Positions 7,570 to 16,416 of a stretch of 64,000 nt of DNA are shown in pieces. The stretch lies in the NCBI GenBank assembly GCA_947447265.1, contig CANFKC010000007.1, positions 87,646 through 151,645 on the forward strand. The letters run 5' to 3'. The notes under the pieces were generated by a model. That model searched no databases and was not told the origin of the DNA. It saw only the letters and a list, made by a program, of their open reading frames with translations. The stretch's first letter is position 1. Each line of letters begins with the position of its first letter. Source of the stretch: Chitinophagaceae bacterium. GTDB taxonomy: Bacteria > Bacteroidota > Bacteroidia > Chitinophagales > Chitinophagaceae. The translations under genes and the position numbers were made by a program.

Positions 7570-9864
7570 ATGAGAACAATAATTACAACTTTAGTTTTGT
7601 TGGCTTTTTCACTTACTGCATTTGCACACAGGGGCAGTATGCGCGGCACCATTTTCGATGGTAATGGCCGCAAGCCTTTAGAAGGTGTGAGCATCTTTAT
7701 TAAAGATGGGTCACATAGTGCTATCACAGACGCCTTAGGTAAATTCTTTATTAAGGGTATAGAACCGGGCAGACATACAGTTTTATTGACGCATCTTGGT
7801 TATGAAAATATTACTGCTGTTGTAAAGATAGAAGATGAAGTAACCACGGACGTGAGTTACAATGTGCAGTCAGCTACAGTGCAGATGAGCGCCGTTTCTG
7901 TTAATGCAAAACGCGATTTGAATTTTTCCAGCATCAGTGCATTGGATACGAAGCAGCGGCCGGTAAACAGCACACAGGATATGTTGAGACTTATACCCGG
8001 CCTTTTTATTGCGCAACACCAGGGTGGCGGAAAGGCAGAACAGATTTTTTTACGTGGTTTTGATTGTGACCACGGTACCGACATTAATGTGAGCATCGAT
8101 AATATGCCGGTAAATATGGTTTCGCACGCACATGGGCAGGGTTTTGCAGATGCCCATTTCATTATACCGGAATCGGTGCAGGGGGTAGAGTTCGGCAAGG
8201 GGCCTTACCAAATTGATAAAGGCAATATGAATACGGCTGGTTTTGTTGCCTTCAAAACAAAGACTGATATTGAGAATAGCTTTGTGAAAGCCGAGGGTGG
8301 CACTTTCGGGTATTTCAGGTCGGTAGCCGGATTACAGTTGCTCAGCAAGGATGGAAATGCCGGTGGTCACCAGGATGCTTATGTAATGGGTGAATATGGG
8401 TATAACCGTAGTTACTTTGACCAGTCGCAGAATTTTAACAGGCTCAATTTGATGGGTAAGTATACCAACTATGTTGGCGCCAATAAAATACTTACTTTGA
8501 CCCTGTCAGGATTTCATTCGTCATGGGATGCCTCGGGGCAAATTCCGACCCGTGCAGTTGATGAGGGTATTGTAGGCCTGTATGGCGGTATGGACCCGGA
8601 GGGTGGTGTTACCAGCAGGTATAATATGAACCTTCAGTATTTTCAGAGTATCAATACCAACAGTTACTTTAAAAGCAATTTTTATCTCACTTCTTATTCT
8701 TTCAATTTGTATTCTGACTTTACCTATTTCCTGGAAGATTCAGTGCAGGGCGATCAGATACGACAGGCGGAAAACCGGGTTATCGCGGTGTACAACAGCG
8801 AGTACAGTTCTTCTTACAATATTGGGAAGTTAAAGACGAAATCACAGTTTGGTTTAGGTGTACGGTATGATGCTGTTAAAGATGATGAGTTAACGCACAC
8901 GATGGCAAAGACTATAGTTATTAACCCGATAGAGTTGGGCGATGTGCATGAAACCAATCTGTATAGCTATTTTAACCATTCTTTCTTTCTTACACCGCAA
9001 CTTGTTGTAAATCTTGGTGCGCGCTACGATTATTTTATTCAGCAGTATGATAATAGGTTATTGGCTGACAGGCCTCGTTATACGTTCAATAATGGCAAGC
9101 TGAGTCCGAAGGCAGGCGCGTACTATAATTTTTCAGATAATGCCCGGTTGTATTACAGCTACGGAACGGGTTTCCATACCAATGATACGCGCACCCAGGC
9201 ATTGGGCAGGCAGTTAGGTAGCGATGTCATTATACGTAATACTATTCCCGGTGCGTTCGGGCATGACCTTGGGCTAGTTGTTAAACCAGCAAAGGGGCTG
9301 TTGCTATCTGGTGCATTATGGTTGCTGGATATGCAGCAGGAATATACCTATGTTAGCGATGTAGCGGTAATAGACAGTGGCGGCAAAACCCGCCGCTGTG
9401 GTTTCGATCTTTCAGCGCGCTATCAATTGAATAAATGGTTCTATTTTGACGTTGACCTGAATTATTCGCATGGGCGGTATACTGATCTGTCAGCTGGTGC
9501 TAATTTTATTGCGTTGGCGCCTAACTTCACCTCAATTGGTGGCATAACGTATACCTACAACAAGAGCCTATCCGCAAGTATGCGATACCAGCATATAAGC
9601 AACCGTCCGGCCAACAGTGACAATTCGCTAACTGCATTAGGTTATACCGTTTGTGATGCCGTAATAAATTATTCCCGGCCGCACTATGAATTTGGCGCAC
9701 AAGTGCAAAATATGTTTAATGTAAAATGGAGGGAAGCTCAGTTTGCTACAGAAACGCGGCTTAAATATCCGAATGGAACCATTGAAAATCAACGCATTAG
9801 TGATGTTTGTTACACACCAGGAACTCCGTTTTTTTTGAAGTTGAGCGCAACGTATAAATTCTAA
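7570..9864 (+). CDS. TonB-dependent receptor, His-rich plug
   Basis: 764 aa from the ATG at 7570, which begins a clean signal peptide (MRTIITTLVLLAFSLTAFA); the longer frame from 7510 adds a basic non-signal stretch. Next comes a carboxypeptidase-like regulatory domain (GTIFDGNGRKPLEGVSIFIK), a plug with the motifs FLRGFDCDHGTDINV and MVSHAHGQGFADAHF, and a beta-barrel ending in an aromatic residue (LSATYKF). Receptors with this His-rich DHGTD/SHAHGQG plug are, as I recall, often found near HupE/UreJ-like genes, consistent with the gene just upstream. The ligand is not known; a metal or metal complex is inferred from context only. Confidence 0.9.
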   Translation: MRTIITTLVLLAFSLTAFAHRGSMRGTIFDGNGRKPLEGVSIFIKDGSHSAITDALGKFFIKGIEPGRHTVLLTHLGYENITAVVKIEDEVTTDVSYNVQSATVQMSAVSVNAKRDLNFSSISALDTKQRPVNSTQDMLRLIPGLFIAQHQGGGKAEQIFLRGFDCDHGTDINVSIDNMPVNMVSHAHGQGFADAHFIIPESVQGVEFGKGPYQIDKGNMNTAGFVAFKTKTDIENSFVKAEGGTFGYFRSVAGLQLLSKDGNAGGHQDAYVMGEYGYNRSYFDQSQNFNRLNLMGKYTNYVGANKILTLTLSGFHSSWDASGQIPTRAVDEGIVGLYGGMDPEGGVTSRYNMNLQYFQSINTNSYFKSNFYLTSYSFNLYSDFTYFLEDSVQGDQIRQAENRVIAVYNSEYSSSYNIGKLKTKSQFGLGVRYDAVKDDELTHTMAKTIVINPIELGDVHETNLYSYFNHSFFLTPQLVVNLGARYDYFIQQYDNRLLADRPRYTFNNGKLSPKAGAYYNFSDNARLYYSYGTGFHTNDTRTQALGRQLGSDVIIRNTIPGAFGHDLGLVVKPAKGLLLSGALWLLDMQQEYTYVSDVAVIDSGGKTRRCGFDLSARYQLNKWFYFDVDLNYSHGRYTDLSAGANFIALAPNFTSIGGITYTYNKSLSASMRYQHISNRPANSDNSLTALGYTVCDAVINYSRPHYEFGAQVQNMFNVKWREAQFATETRLKYPNGTIENQRISDVCYTPGTPFFLKLSATYKF

Positions 9865-10152
9865 AGGAATTACCCAACGTTAAGCCAATATTATGCGTCT
9901 TCTTTGAAGAAGATAGTAAATTTACATAATAGATATTATTTTATTTTATTTGTCGGTAATTTTTTAACCGGAAATTAAAATATTTTATATTAGCAGGAGT
10001 TTGTGTAGATTTTTTCTATCTGCAACGGGGAAAATAGGGTAGTTATCAAAAAAAATACATATTTTGGCTGTTGATTTCTCTTTTTCTGTGAGATGGGCTT
10101 TGTGAAGGAGAAATACGCTTGGAATTTTTTACGTTTATAAAGACACACAGTT

Positions 10153-13100
10153 ATGAAAAACAGAGTTTTACTGTTACTAAGTTTCCTCTTCTTTGGCCTC
10201 TCTTACAGTTCGAATGGCCAGATCGCATGCCCCGATAACATTGATTTTGAGCTTGGTAATCTCTCTGTGTGGAATTATTATATTGGTAGCTGTTGCACTG
10301 GTGGTGGTACTGGGACTATGACAGGTTGGACTTCGTCTACACCGATAGCTACCCGTCACAGGCTTACTTCTGGCACAGCAACCGACCCTTACGGTGGGTT
10401 TCCTGTAGTAGCGCCAGGTGGAGGCTCGTACTCTTTCAGGCTGGGTAACAGTAATGTTAACTATGAGGCGGACAGGGCGCGTTATTATGTGCATGTGCCT
10501 GCAGGTGCAACCAACTATTCACTCGTATACCGTTTTGCAATCGTTTTGCAGGATGGTGGTCACTCTGCTTCTATACAACCGAGGTTTAATGTGACAGCAA
10601 CAGACTCTGCAAGTGGCGTGCCTGTGCACGGCTCCTGCGCAGCATATTACTATACAGCCGGCAGTACTATGCCGGGCTTTACTACATCTTCTTCATCAAG
10701 CGATGTACACTATCTTCCATGGACTACGGCTACCATCAACCTTTCCGGTACCGGCGGCCGAACCATTACTATTGACTTTGAGAGCGGCGACTGCGGTGCC
10801 GGTGGACACTTTGGTTATGGTTACCTGGATATGAACTGTTCGTTATTTGCCCTTTCTACCTTATCGTGCGATTCTAATAATAATACATTAACGGCGCCGT
10901 CGGGCTATGCAAGCTATTTGTGGTATGACTCTTCAACGTTCGCCTCCGTGCTTGCCACTACGCAAACAGTTACCTTTACCACTACTACTCCAACTACTTA
11001 TGCACTGGTGCTATTGCCCTATGCGGGCTATGGGTGTCCCGATACACTTTATACACGAATCACTCCATCTAACCTTCAGGTCCGAGGGATGCGTGACACA
11101 ACATTATGCTTTAGTTCAGGATTGGTCATGGATATCGGAGCGACCGATATTATAGGGCCACTGACCTATAGCTGGTCGCCATCGTCAAGCTTGAGCTGCG
11201 ATACCTGCGCACATCCTATTGCAACACCGAGTGGTACAACTACTTACTATGTTACAGTTACCAATCCGGCGGGTTGTACCAAAACTGATACCATAGTTGT
11301 GAGCGGAGATTTTATTCCTGTGACTATAACCAACACTCCAGCTTCGTGCTATGGTACGCATGATGGTACGGCAACAATTACAAGTCCGGTTTCGTTAAGC
11401 TATGTATGGAGCAGCGCTCCGCCACAGTATACGGCAACGGCTACGGGCCTTGCTGCCGGCACTTACACTTGCGTAATTACAGACTCCGTTGGTTGTACCG
11501 GTTACCTTATTACTACAATAGCGCAACCGCCTGCGAATATTTTATTCCTAGCCGATTCGACTGACCCTACTACCTGTGGCGGCAGTGATGGTACCATTAC
11601 TATTGGCGGTTTAGTACCGGGATCTACCGATACTATCGACTATATTGCTAACGGTGTGCATGTTGTTGCGTACATTACTGCTTCATCAACAGGAACTTAT
11701 GTATTTTCAGGTTTGGTACAAGGTATCTATGATAGCTTTACGGTAGTAACTTCAGGTTGCCCTTATACTATTACACGAAGTGTATCATTAAATGACCCGC
11801 TGCCGCCTGCCAGACCTTATGCGGGTAGCAACAGTCCGGTCTGCCTTGGCGATTCTTTAATAATGAATGTAATAGAAACGACTACCGGATGTACATTCCG
11901 TTGGTCAGGTCCTGGTGGGTACGTATCAACTACACAGAATCCATTGCGTAACCCATCGGCTTACAGTGATACCGGCAGGTATATTGTGGTAGTGAGTAAG
12001 GCTAACTGTTTTGTTTCTGACACAACTTATGTTTCTATTAAGCCAAAGCCAATTCCATTTGCTAATAACAACAGCCCATTCTGCGCTGGTAATACACTTA
12101 ATTTAACCAGCTTCTCAAGTAATGGCGCTACATCTTACTCGTGGAGCGGACCCGCGTTCTACAGTTCTACTAACCAGAACCCTTCTATTGCAAATGCACA
12201 GACCGGCGTAACTGGTACTTATACAGTAACTATGTTCCTGAATGGTTGCAAGGATATGGCCACTACTAATGTTGTAGTAAACCCAATACCGGCAGCGCCA
12301 ATTGTTGCTGACCTGGAATATTGCCAATACGATGTTGTTCCTGCTTTAACTGCAACTGGTACCAACCTTACCTGGTATACTGACGCGATTACAGGTTCAG
12401 GTACTGGCACTGCACCGGTACCATCAACAGCATTGCCTGGTACTTTTACCTGGTATGTATCTCAGACTACTGCTGCAGGTTGCATGGGTGACCGCGCTGC
12501 AATAAATGTGAAAATCAATCCATTCCCTCAGGTTAGCATGACACAGACTGACAGCGTATTCTGCGTGGGTAACAGTGTGACTTTCTTCGGTGGTAATTCA
12601 GGCGAGGCGACTACTGGTATTACCTGGCATTTTGGCGACGATTCTGTACTGAATGTTAACCCGGTTATGCATACGTTTGACTTTACGGGTACTTATACAA
12701 TTACTATACAGTCTTATTACAAATTATGCCCTACACAAACTATCAGTAAGACTGTTACTGTTTATCCTACACCTAAGATTTACCTCGGTGATGATACCGT
12801 TTTATGCGGTGGAAGCGGCGTAATTTTGTTGAAAGATTACATCAATGCCAGCAACCCTGCAGCAAGGTGGCAGTGGAATAATGGAGATAGCAGATCAGGT
12901 ATTACTATTACACAGCCAGGCTTGTACTTCGCTAAGGTTATTATTGATGGTTGCGAAGCTACTGACTCCATTTTAGTAGTAAAAGATTGCTACGTGAATA
13001 TCCCTAACGTGTTTACACCGAATGGCGACGGTATCAATGATTACTTCTTCCCGCGTGATTTCCTTGCAAAAGGCCTTACATCATTTAAGCTTGACGTTTA

Positions 13101-13272
13101 CAATCGTTGGGGTCAGCTGATTTTTACAACTGATAAAACAGAAGGTAAAGGATGGGATGGTATGTTGAATGGTATACCTCAACCAGAAGGTGTGTTTGTA
13201 TACGTTCTTGATGCAACATTCCGTGATGGTAAAATGGAGCACCACCAGGGCAATGTAACCTTGATAAGATAA
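10153..13272 (+). CDS. giant T9SS type B (gliding-motility C-terminal domain) protein
   Basis: 1039 aa. The signal peptide ends near SNGQIA. A lectin/jelly-roll-like N-terminal region follows, then Ig-like and SprB-like repeats rich in Cys, Thr and Gly (for example ATATGLAAGTYTCVITDSVG). A PKD-like segment (ITWHFGDDSVLN, TGTYTITIQ) lies near residues 800-880. The last ~95 residues are the gliding-motility/T9SS type B domain: NVFTPNGDGINDYF, LDVYNRWGQLIF, GKGWDGMLNG, and the end GNVTLIR. Predicted to be secreted by T9SS and held at the surface as an adhesin or filament protein. It has its own terminator; ligand unknown. Confidence 0.9.
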   Translation: MKNRVLLLLSFLFFGLSYSSNGQIACPDNIDFELGNLSVWNYYIGSCCTGGGTGTMTGWTSSTPIATRHRLTSGTATDPYGGFPVVAPGGGSYSFRLGNSNVNYEADRARYYVHVPAGATNYSLVYRFAIVLQDGGHSASIQPRFNVTATDSASGVPVHGSCAAYYYTAGSTMPGFTTSSSSSDVHYLPWTTATINLSGTGGRTITIDFESGDCGAGGHFGYGYLDMNCSLFALSTLSCDSNNNTLTAPSGYASYLWYDSSTFASVLATTQTVTFTTTTPTTYALVLLPYAGYGCPDTLYTRITPSNLQVRGMRDTTLCFSSGLVMDIGATDIIGPLTYSWSPSSSLSCDTCAHPIATPSGTTTYYVTVTNPAGCTKTDTIVVSGDFIPVTITNTPASCYGTHDGTATITSPVSLSYVWSSAPPQYTATATGLAAGTYTCVITDSVGCTGYLITTIAQPPANILFLADSTDPTTCGGSDGTITIGGLVPGSTDTIDYIANGVHVVAYITASSTGTYVFSGLVQGIYDSFTVVTSGCPYTITRSVSLNDPLPPARPYAGSNSPVCLGDSLIMNVIETTTGCTFRWSGPGGYVSTTQNPLRNPSAYSDTGRYIVVVSKANCFVSDTTYVSIKPKPIPFANNNSPFCAGNTLNLTSFSSNGATSYSWSGPAFYSSTNQNPSIANAQTGVTGTYTVTMFLNGCKDMATTNVVVNPIPAAPIVADLEYCQYDVVPALTATGTNLTWYTDAITGSGTGTAPVPSTALPGTFTWYVSQTTAAGCMGDRAAINVKINPFPQVSMTQTDSVFCVGNSVTFFGGNSGEATTGITWHFGDDSVLNVNPVMHTFDFTGTYTITIQSYYKLCPTQTISKTVTVYPTPKIYLGDDTVLCGGSGVILLKDYINASNPAARWQWNNGDSRSGITITQPGLYFAKVIIDGCEATDSILVVKDCYVNIPNVFTPNGDGINDYFFPRDFLAKGLTSFKLDVYNRWGQLIFTTDKTEGKGWDGMLNGIPQPEGVFVYVLDATFRDGKMEHHQGNVTLIR

Positions 13273-13297
13273 TACTTAGGATTAGATGTTATAATGA

Positions 13298-13340
13298 AGA
13301 AGGAGGATGTTTCGAAAGAAAAATCCTCCTTCTCGTTTAA
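13298..13340 (+). terminator. terminator after the giant T9SS protein
   Basis: Perfect 11-base stem AGAAGGAGGAT (13298-13308) / ATCCTCCTTCT (13323-13333) with a 14-base loop, 25 bases after the stop codon. The T-run after it is weak (CGTTTAAAT). Confidence 0.65.
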
Positions 13341-13351
13341 ATGGGGCGTTA

Positions 13352-13407
13352 TACTGGCGTTACAAACGCCGTTCCGTGGCTATCTGGGATGCAAACGCGG
13401 ACGAGTG
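13352..13407 (+). repeat. twin-hairpin repeat copy, second hairpin decayed
   Basis: Begins TACTGGCGTTACAAACGCC with an intact first hairpin. The second half reads CTGGGATGCAAACGCGGACG, so its left arm has mutated. It lies between the terminator of the giant T9SS gene and the stop codon of the endonuclease-like gene. Confidence 0.75.
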
Positions 13408-13410
13408 GAG

Positions 13411-14103
13411 TTAGAAGTCGCATAGTACGGGTAAATGATCGCTTTTGAGAAGCCATTCATCTCTTTGCCCAATTTCGAAATTTGTTATCTTATTGGCTAT
13501 TTCTTTAGGTGCAAAAATATAGTCGATATGGTATGGTTTATTTAGGTTCTTCTGCAAAAAGAAAGTAGGATGTTGTTCTTCGCCTTGCAGAAAATTGTAG
13601 TGTTTATGGTAGAAACTAATGATGTCGATTTCAGCCAGTTCTTTTACAACATCTGAATGGTTCCAGATTCGCCATGGCTCATCCCAGATTTTATTGCTAT
13701 TGAAATCTCCTACAATAAGACAGCCGCTCATATTGTGCTTATTGATTTGCAGATACTTCCAGAATTGGCCGATGTACCTATAAGTAATTGAATTGTTCCG
13801 TTTTGTCCAAACAGCCACAAGATTAAATTCATCGTTTACGTTGCAGGCTATAAACGACTTCAGACCGTCAGTTTCCCATTGCAAATCTGCAATCTGGATT
13901 CCCGGTCTTGCAAATATCCCAAGTCCTTTATGTTTGTTTTCACCCGTCCACAGAAAGTTGCCGGCCCACGCTCTATAATTTACATCATTTGATTTTTCCG
14001 GGTCTTCACATTCCTGAATTACATAAATGTCTGCATCATACTTCGTGATAGCATCGAACTTTTTTCTAAATGCCCCATTACAATTCCACGTTACAATCCG
14101 CAT
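13411..14103 (-). CDS. endonuclease/exonuclease/phosphatase superfamily protein
   Basis: 230 aa. Shows the ordered motifs of the metal-dependent EEP fold: RIVTWNCNG at the N-terminus, the metal-binding Glu in YVIQECEDP, the catalytic DFNS in LIVGDFNSNKIWD, and the final SDHLPVLCDF. No signal peptide, so it is probably cytoplasmic. The substrate (DNA, nucleotide or phospho-lipid) cannot be told from the sequence. It stands alone, with repeat blocks on both sides. Confidence 0.85.
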   Translation of the reverse strand: MRIVTWNCNGAFRKKFDAITKYDADIYVIQECEDPEKSNDVNYRAWAGNFLWTGENKHKGLGIFARPGIQIADLQWETDGLKSFIACNVNDEFNLVAVWTKRNNSITYRYIGQFWKYLQINKHNMSGCLIVGDFNSNKIWDEPWRIWNHSDVVKELAEIDIISFYHKHYNFLQGEEQHPTFFLQKNLNKPYHIDYIFAPKEIANKITNFEIGQRDEWLLKSDHLPVLCDF

Positions 14104-14230
14104 GAGTGTGTTTGATTTCTAATTCTTCCGGGTATTAACCGCAAACTAGTGAAAATTCACAGTTGCGATGCACTCGCCAGGATTAAGGTATATCGGCAGT
14201 ATGGCAATGGCGCTTTTTTTGGTGGCTTCA

Positions 14231-14437
14231 TACAGGCGTTACAAACGCAGTTCCGTGACATCCGCGTTGCAAACGCGGACGAGTGGAGTAGGAAGTATTA
14301 TACAGGCCTTACAAACGCAGTTCCGTGGCATCCGCGTTACAAACGCGGACGAGTGTAGACAACACTCTATTTGTGGTTTCATACTGGCGTTACAAACGCC
14401 GTTCCGTGGTGGCATCCACGTTGCAGACGCGGACGAG
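14231..14437 (+). repeat. cluster of three twin-hairpin repeats
   Basis: Copies at 14231-14283, 14301-14353 and 14382-14437, all in the same orientation. Each has GGCGTT/AACGC-type and TCCGCGTT/AACGCGGA-type palindromes. The first two carry AACGCAG in place of AACGCC, so their first stem is weakened. The third has a small insertion (GTGGTGGCA). They fill the gap between the endonuclease-like gene and the NHL-repeat gene. Confidence 0.8.
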
Positions 14438-14448
14438 TGAAGCGACAA

Positions 14449-15867
14449 TTACTGCACCGTAACCCGCTGTGTTATCTGCTGGCCGTTGAGGTCGGCGGTT
14501 ACCAGGTATATGCCCTTGACAGTTAATTGGATGGGCAGGGGTTCGTTGGTTTTGGCATGCAGGCGTTGTGCCTGGCGGCCATCCATGGCGGTAATGCTTA
14601 CATCCATATCCTCATTCCTTTTGGCCGTGCAACGGATAGTGAAGGTGCCGTTGCTGGTTGGGTTGGGCGCTATTGCCAGGTTAGCCAATTCTAGCGGAGT
14701 AACATTGTTTACCACTAAAACAGGGTGCTTGATCTTGCGTATGCAGTAATTGTAAATATCGTTTATGTAGAGGTCGCCATTGGTGTTAAGTGACAGATGG
14801 GCAACGTCGCCACTCAGTTTTGCCGCAGTAGCCGGTCCGCCATCACCAGAAAAGCCCGCCGAATCCAGTATCCCTGCAACAGTAGTCAGTATGCCGGTGG
14901 GTGAAATTTTCCTCACAAAAGAACTTTGTGGCGCAGCACCACTCTGGTGGGTTTCTACAAAATAAACGGTTCCATCTTTGTCAACAGCTATGCCGCGTAA
15001 GCGATCAGACAGCGCGGCTGAGCTTGCCGGGCTCCCATCTGTGGTATAGCCGCCCACACCAGTGCCGGCAAGCAGGTGCAACACCCCTGTGGCATCAATT
15101 TTCACCACCCTTCCGAACGCGGAACTACCACTACCTGCTCCACCGGTATAATATATTGCGCCGTGAGCATCGGTAGTAATGCACGCAATTCCACCAAGAC
15201 CTGTAGCAGTTGCTGGTGCACCATTGTTAAAGGTGGTGTCTGCGCAGCCCTGTCCGGCAACAATTCGTACAATACCGTCGCTGGCAATTTTTCTTATACA
15301 CTGGCAACTATCTGCATAATACAACTGGCCTACAGAATCGACCCAGAGCGAAGAACCGCTCAAACCGGTAGACGCATAGCCGGCTGCCGTTGCCGGGCCA
15401 TTTAGCCCCACAAAGTTGCCGCCGTTTACGCTGGTTATCATGGTACTCAATATACCCGATGGCGAAATTTTGCGGATGCCTAAGTACGTATCAAAAAACA
15501 AATTACCTGCATAATCGGCTCCAATGTTGCCAGTGTAAAATAACGATACTGCTGTTGCCGGATAGCCATCTCCGGTATCTGTTGGCGCGCCTACCCATAC
15601 TCCGTTACCCGCAATTGTGTTTATAATGCCAAAACTATCCACTTTTCGGATACGCAGATAATCGGAAATGTAGAGATTGCCCCGGTTGTCGGTTGCAATG
15701 CCATTGGCGGATCCTGAGCCTCCTATTTTGGCATTGGTAGCCTGTCCGCCATCGCCTGAATAGCCATTTACACCAGGTGTGCCGGCAATGGTAGTAATAA
15801 TTTGTGCACTTGAAAAGAATGGTGCGAACGTCAGCAACAACAGCAGAAAAGTGATTTGGTTTTTCAT
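14449..15867 (-). CDS. NHL-repeat beta-propeller protein with T9SS type A tail
   Basis: 472 aa. Signal peptide MKNQITFLLLLLTFAPFFSS, cleaved before AQIITTIAG. The body is a run of NHL-type blades, recognised by repeated TIAG, GDGGPATAA and GDLYINDI-like strings, giving one propeller. From about residue 398 a type A T9SS sorting domain starts at IAPNPTSNGTF and ends with QQITQRVTVQ. Predicted surface or secreted protein; such propellers usually bind proteins or glycans, but no ligand can be named. It is monocistronic with repeat arrays on both sides. Confidence 0.9.
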   Translation of the reverse strand: MKNQITFLLLLLTFAPFFSSAQIITTIAGTPGVNGYSGDGGQATNAKIGGSGSANGIATDNRGNLYISDYLRIRKVDSFGIINTIAGNGVWVGAPTDTGDGYPATAVSLFYTGNIGADYAGNLFFDTYLGIRKISPSGILSTMITSVNGGNFVGLNGPATAAGYASTGLSGSSLWVDSVGQLYYADSCQCIRKIASDGIVRIVAGQGCADTTFNNGAPATATGLGGIACITTDAHGAIYYTGGAGSGSSAFGRVVKIDATGVLHLLAGTGVGGYTTDGSPASSAALSDRLRGIAVDKDGTVYFVETHQSGAAPQSSFVRKISPTGILTTVAGILDSAGFSGDGGPATAAKLSGDVAHLSLNTNGDLYINDIYNYCIRKIKHPVLVVNNVTPLELANLAIAPNPTSNGTFTIRCTAKRNEDMDVSITAMDGRQAQRLHAKTNEPLPIQLTVKGIYLVTADLNGQQITQRVTVQ

Positions 15868-15987
15868 ATAAGGATATCCATGCGACGTGCCAGTGTCAGG
15901 TTAGAATTAAGGTGTCTGGCAAATGTATTATTTTTCAATGAATCCAATATGATATTTTAGTCTGCGCCGGAACGGCGGCGCAGGTGT

Positions 15988-16381
15988 TGTGTTGCCGGCT
16001 TGCTTTAGGGTCGCTGCGGTTTGAATACTGGCGTTACAAACGCCGTTCCGTGGCATCCGCGTTACAAACGCGGACGAGAGTAGTGTTGCCGGCTTGCTTT
16101 AGTGTTGCTGCGGTTTGAATACTGGCGTTACAAACGCCGTTCCGTGGCATCCGCGTTACAAACGCGGACGAGAGCAGTGTTGCTTTCTTGCTTTAGTGTT
16201 GCTGCGGTTTGAATACTGGCGTTACAAACGCCGTTCCGTGGCATCCGCGTTGCAAACGCGGACGAGAGCAGTGTTGCCAGCTAGCTTTAGTGTCGCTTCA
16301 GTTTGAATACTGGCGTTGCAAACGCCGTTCCGAGGTGTCCGCGTTACAAACGCGGACGAGTGCAGTAAAAACACGGACGAG
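15988..16381 (+). repeat. 94-bp tandem array carrying four twin-hairpin repeats
   Basis: Hairpin copies start at 16026, 16120, 16214 and 16308, exactly 94 bases apart, so a whole unit has been tandemly duplicated. Each unit is the 53-base element (TACTGGCGTT to GGACGAG) plus a 41-base spacer containing gttgccggcttgctttag and ttgctgcggtttgaa. The spacers differ by a few bases. A partial unit (ACACGGACGAG) ends the array. It lies between the NHL-repeat gene and the stop codon of the S41 peptidase. It is not a CRISPR array, because the spacers are themselves repeated. Confidence 0.85.
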
Positions 16382-16416
16382 TGGGACACAAACCTGACGG
16401 CGAATAACTATGATAG

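Noticed and set aside
9898..9913. Terminator after the TonB receptor
   Set aside because: TCTTCTT-TG-AAGAAGA is a perfect palindrome but has an impossibly small loop, weak A/T pairs and no T-run.
14149..14440. Short frames across the three-repeat cluster
   Set aside because: They encode RYKRSSV/ALQTRT-like strings produced by the hairpin repeat itself.
15988..16381. CRISPR-like array
   Set aside because: The units are regularly spaced, but the spacers are near-identical and no cas gene is nearby. It is a tandem duplication of a hairpin repeat.
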